Below are positions 62,914-64,000 of a stretch of 64,000 bases of DNA, one piece after another (within the stretch, counting starts at the first letter, position 1; each line of letters starts with the position of its first letter). Location: NCBI GenBank assembly GCA_963797675.1, contig CAWCQQ010000013.1:124001-188000 (forward strand), in the 5' to 3' direction. The notes below the pieces were generated by a model. The model ran no database searches. It was not told the DNA's origin and was given only the letters and a program-made list of their open reading frames with translations. The DNA comes from DASQPR01 sp963797675 (GTDB lineage: Bacteria > Actinomycetota > Actinomycetes > Mycobacteriales > Micromonosporaceae). The translations under genes and the position numbers were made by a program.

Positions 62914-63378
62914 TTACGGCTCGGTCCGCTGATCGAGGGCCTTCGCGAAGCAGAGGCTGATGTCCCACTGGTCGTAGGGCGCGTACGTCGGGATCCGCGT
63001 GAATCCGGCGCGCTCGTAGACGGTGATCGCGGCCAGTTGGCGTACCCCTGTCTCGAGCTTGATCTGGCTGTAACCGCGGGCCTGCGCGAGCCGCTCCACC
63101 GCCGCCATCAGTGTCCCGGCGACGCCGCGTCCACGATGGTCGGGGACGACGTACATCCGTTTGAGTTCAGACCAGCCGTCGTCGAGCGGCTGCAGCGCGC
63201 AGCAGCCCGCGACCACACCGTCGACGTGCGCGAGCAGGTAATCCGCTGCCTGCTTCACGGTCGGATGAGCGAAGGTGATCTCCTGCGGGTACATCGCATC
63301 CAACTCGGCGCGGAGCGCGGCGAGCAACGGAACGAGCCGCGGATCATCCGGAGTGACGTCCTCCACCATGACAAGCAC
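62914..63378 (-). CDS. GNAT family N-acetyltransferase
   Basis: A 154-residue single GNAT domain. Motif A is LKRMYVVPDHRGRGVAGTLM, followed by AAVERLAQARGYSQIKLETG and ITVYERAGFTRIPTYAPYDQ, a combination common in small-molecule acetyltransferases of this group. I chose the GTG at 63378 because AAGGGA sits 5 nt before it; an ATG nine bases later is an alternative. It is divergent from the ATP-grasp-like gene with about 30 bp between them. Confidence 0.84.
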   Translation of the reverse strand: MLVMVEDVTPDDPRLVPLLAALRAELDAMYPQEITFAHPTVKQAADYLLAHVDGVVAGCCALQPLDDGWSELKRMYVVPDHRGRGVAGTLMAAVERLAQARGYSQIKLETGVRQLAAITVYERAGFTRIPTYAPYDQWDISLCFAKALDQRTEP

Positions 63379-63407
63379 GCGGTTCCCTTCTTTGGCAGGA
63401 TGCCGGC

Positions 63408-64000
63408 ATGACCACACTCGTCGTGCCGGCCGCATCGAACTCGACCGGCGAACTCCTCGCCGAGACGGCACGCGCCCGCGGCCTGGACGTCGTACGGCCG
63501 GTCACACCGTACGATATCGACCTGGATCTGCGCGGAGACGCCCACCTCTACGCCGGACCGCGGTTCGCCGCTGTGGCGGCGGACCTGCTCGACATCGACC
63601 TGCGGGAACCAGCCGACGACTGGCTCATCCGACTTCCGGACCGGTTCCGCGGCCGGGACATCACCGCGATGTCACTCGGCGAGGCACGCGACGCGCGTAC
63701 GCCCACGTTCGTGAAGCAGCCGCGGGAGAAGGACCTGCCGGCCGCGGTATACACCGACGGCGGGCGGCTTCCGGTCGGCGACGACGCGCTCGCGGTCCTG
63801 GTCAGCGACGTGGTGACATGGGTCGTGGAGTATCGGCTGTTCGTCGTTGGCGGCGCGGTCGCGGCCGGCTCGCGGTACGCGCGCTTCGGGCACCTGGATC
63901 CGATGCCGCTGGATGTCAGTCCGGAACGCGACGCCGTCCTTGAGTTCGCCGACAGGCTGCTCGCAGCACCGGACCTCGGGCTGCCCGGCGGGGTCGTCAT
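63408..64000 (+). CDS. ATP-grasp-like protein, N-terminal part (3' end outside window)
   Basis: An open frame from ATG 63408 to the window edge, 197 complete codons, MTTLVVPAASNSTGELLAET onward. It has an N-terminal Rossmann-like segment (ARARGLDVVRPVTPYD), a middle part with RLPDRFRGRDITAMSLGEAR and FVKQPREKDLPAAVYTDGG, then VVTWVVEYRLFVVGGAVAAG with SRYARFGHLDPMPLD, the pattern of the ATP-grasp proteins that recognise a lysine in 'FVKP' and a WRxF/YRLFV strand. The ligase activity cannot be specified. The glutamate-lysine and metal-binding residues of the C-terminal half lie outside the window. Confidence 0.7.
   Translation, partial: MTTLVVPAASNSTGELLAETARARGLDVVRPVTPYDIDLDLRGDAHLYAGPRFAAVAADLLDIDLREPADDWLIRLPDRFRGRDITAMSLGEARDARTPTFVKQPREKDLPAAVYTDGGRLPVGDDALAVLVSDVVTWVVEYRLFVVGGAVAAGSRYARFGHLDPMPLDVSPERDAVLEFADRLLAAPDLGLPGGVV

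Noticed and set aside
1..64000. Hundreds of long overlapping frames on both strands, many above 100 codons
   Set aside because: In this very GC-rich DNA stop codons are rare, so antisense and shifted frames stay open by chance. I kept only frames with family motifs, plausible starts or operon context.
1..64000. CRISPR array, tRNA or rRNA genes, insertion sequences
   Set aside because: No regularly spaced repeats, cloverleaf patterns, rRNA sequence or transposase with terminal repeats could be found by inspection.

Overview
The window is very GC-rich, strand-mixed bacterial chromosome with short intergenic gaps, many GTG starts, 4-nt ATGA/GTGA overlaps and several apparently leaderless promoters. 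Together with a divergent glgA/glgC pair, a SigE-type ECF sigma factor, a DUF1707 protein and an actinobacterial-type contractile injection locus, this points to an actinomycete. A Micromonosporaceae-like organism is my inference and cannot be proved from the sequence alone.

Layout. 1-10.4 kb: the tail of a tyrosine recombinase cut by the window edge, a NUDIX-GNAT fusion, HxlR- and MarR-type regulators each divergent from an oxidoreductase gene, the divergent glycogen genes glgA/glgC, a VapBC-like toxin-antitoxin pair, a double-GNAT protein, an ECF sigma factor with a SecD-like membrane partner, and a SnoaL-like protein. 10.4-14.9 kb: two large divergent carbohydrate enzymes, a GH63-like glucosidase and an amylo-1,6-glucosidase, which extend the glycogen/alpha-glucan theme. 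15-27.8 kb: housekeeping and accessory genes, namely SRPBCC, GNAT, AIM24, UMF1 transporter, LuxR-type regulator, PlsC, methyltransferase, ABC-F ATPase, aminoglycoside-phosphotransferase-like kinase, a pterin dehydratase-glyoxalase fusion, and purF.

28.1-58.6 kb is the most notable part: about 30 kb of genes all on the + strand that encode an extracellular/cytoplasmic contractile injection system (eCIS, phage-tail-like). In order: a beta-rich protein of unknown role, sheath, tube, a CxxC baseplate-chaperone-like protein, a Pro/Arg-rich disordered protein, DUF4255 (Afp16-like), AAA+ ATPase (Afp15-like), a small conserved protein, Afp7-like protein, LysM/X-like protein, gp27-like hub, gp5-like spike, PAAR-like tip, gp25, two baseplate J-type proteins, a tail protein with a C-terminal extension, a DUF6519 protein with a right-handed beta-helix-like C-terminus, and a giant protein (about 2,600 residues if its frame breaks are repaired) that starts with a DUF4157-type HExxH domain and continues as helical and then beta-strand repeats. 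No conventional tape-measure gene is visible. The HExxH giant is the best candidate for a cargo, effector or target-membrane component.

58.6-64 kb: a tyrosyl-tRNA synthetase gene behind a leader peptide, hairpin and strong intrinsic terminator (candidate attenuator), a protein tyrosine phosphatase, a serine hydrolase, a methyltransferase, a small zinc-ribbon membrane protein, a GNAT, and the start of an ATP-grasp-like protein cut by the right edge.

Caution: at least ten otherwise well-conserved genes carry one or more single-base frame breaks, most of them repaired by removing one base, and 42.4-48.6 kb is especially dense in them. I read these mainly as sequence errors, so coordinates are given for the whole gene span with the break described.
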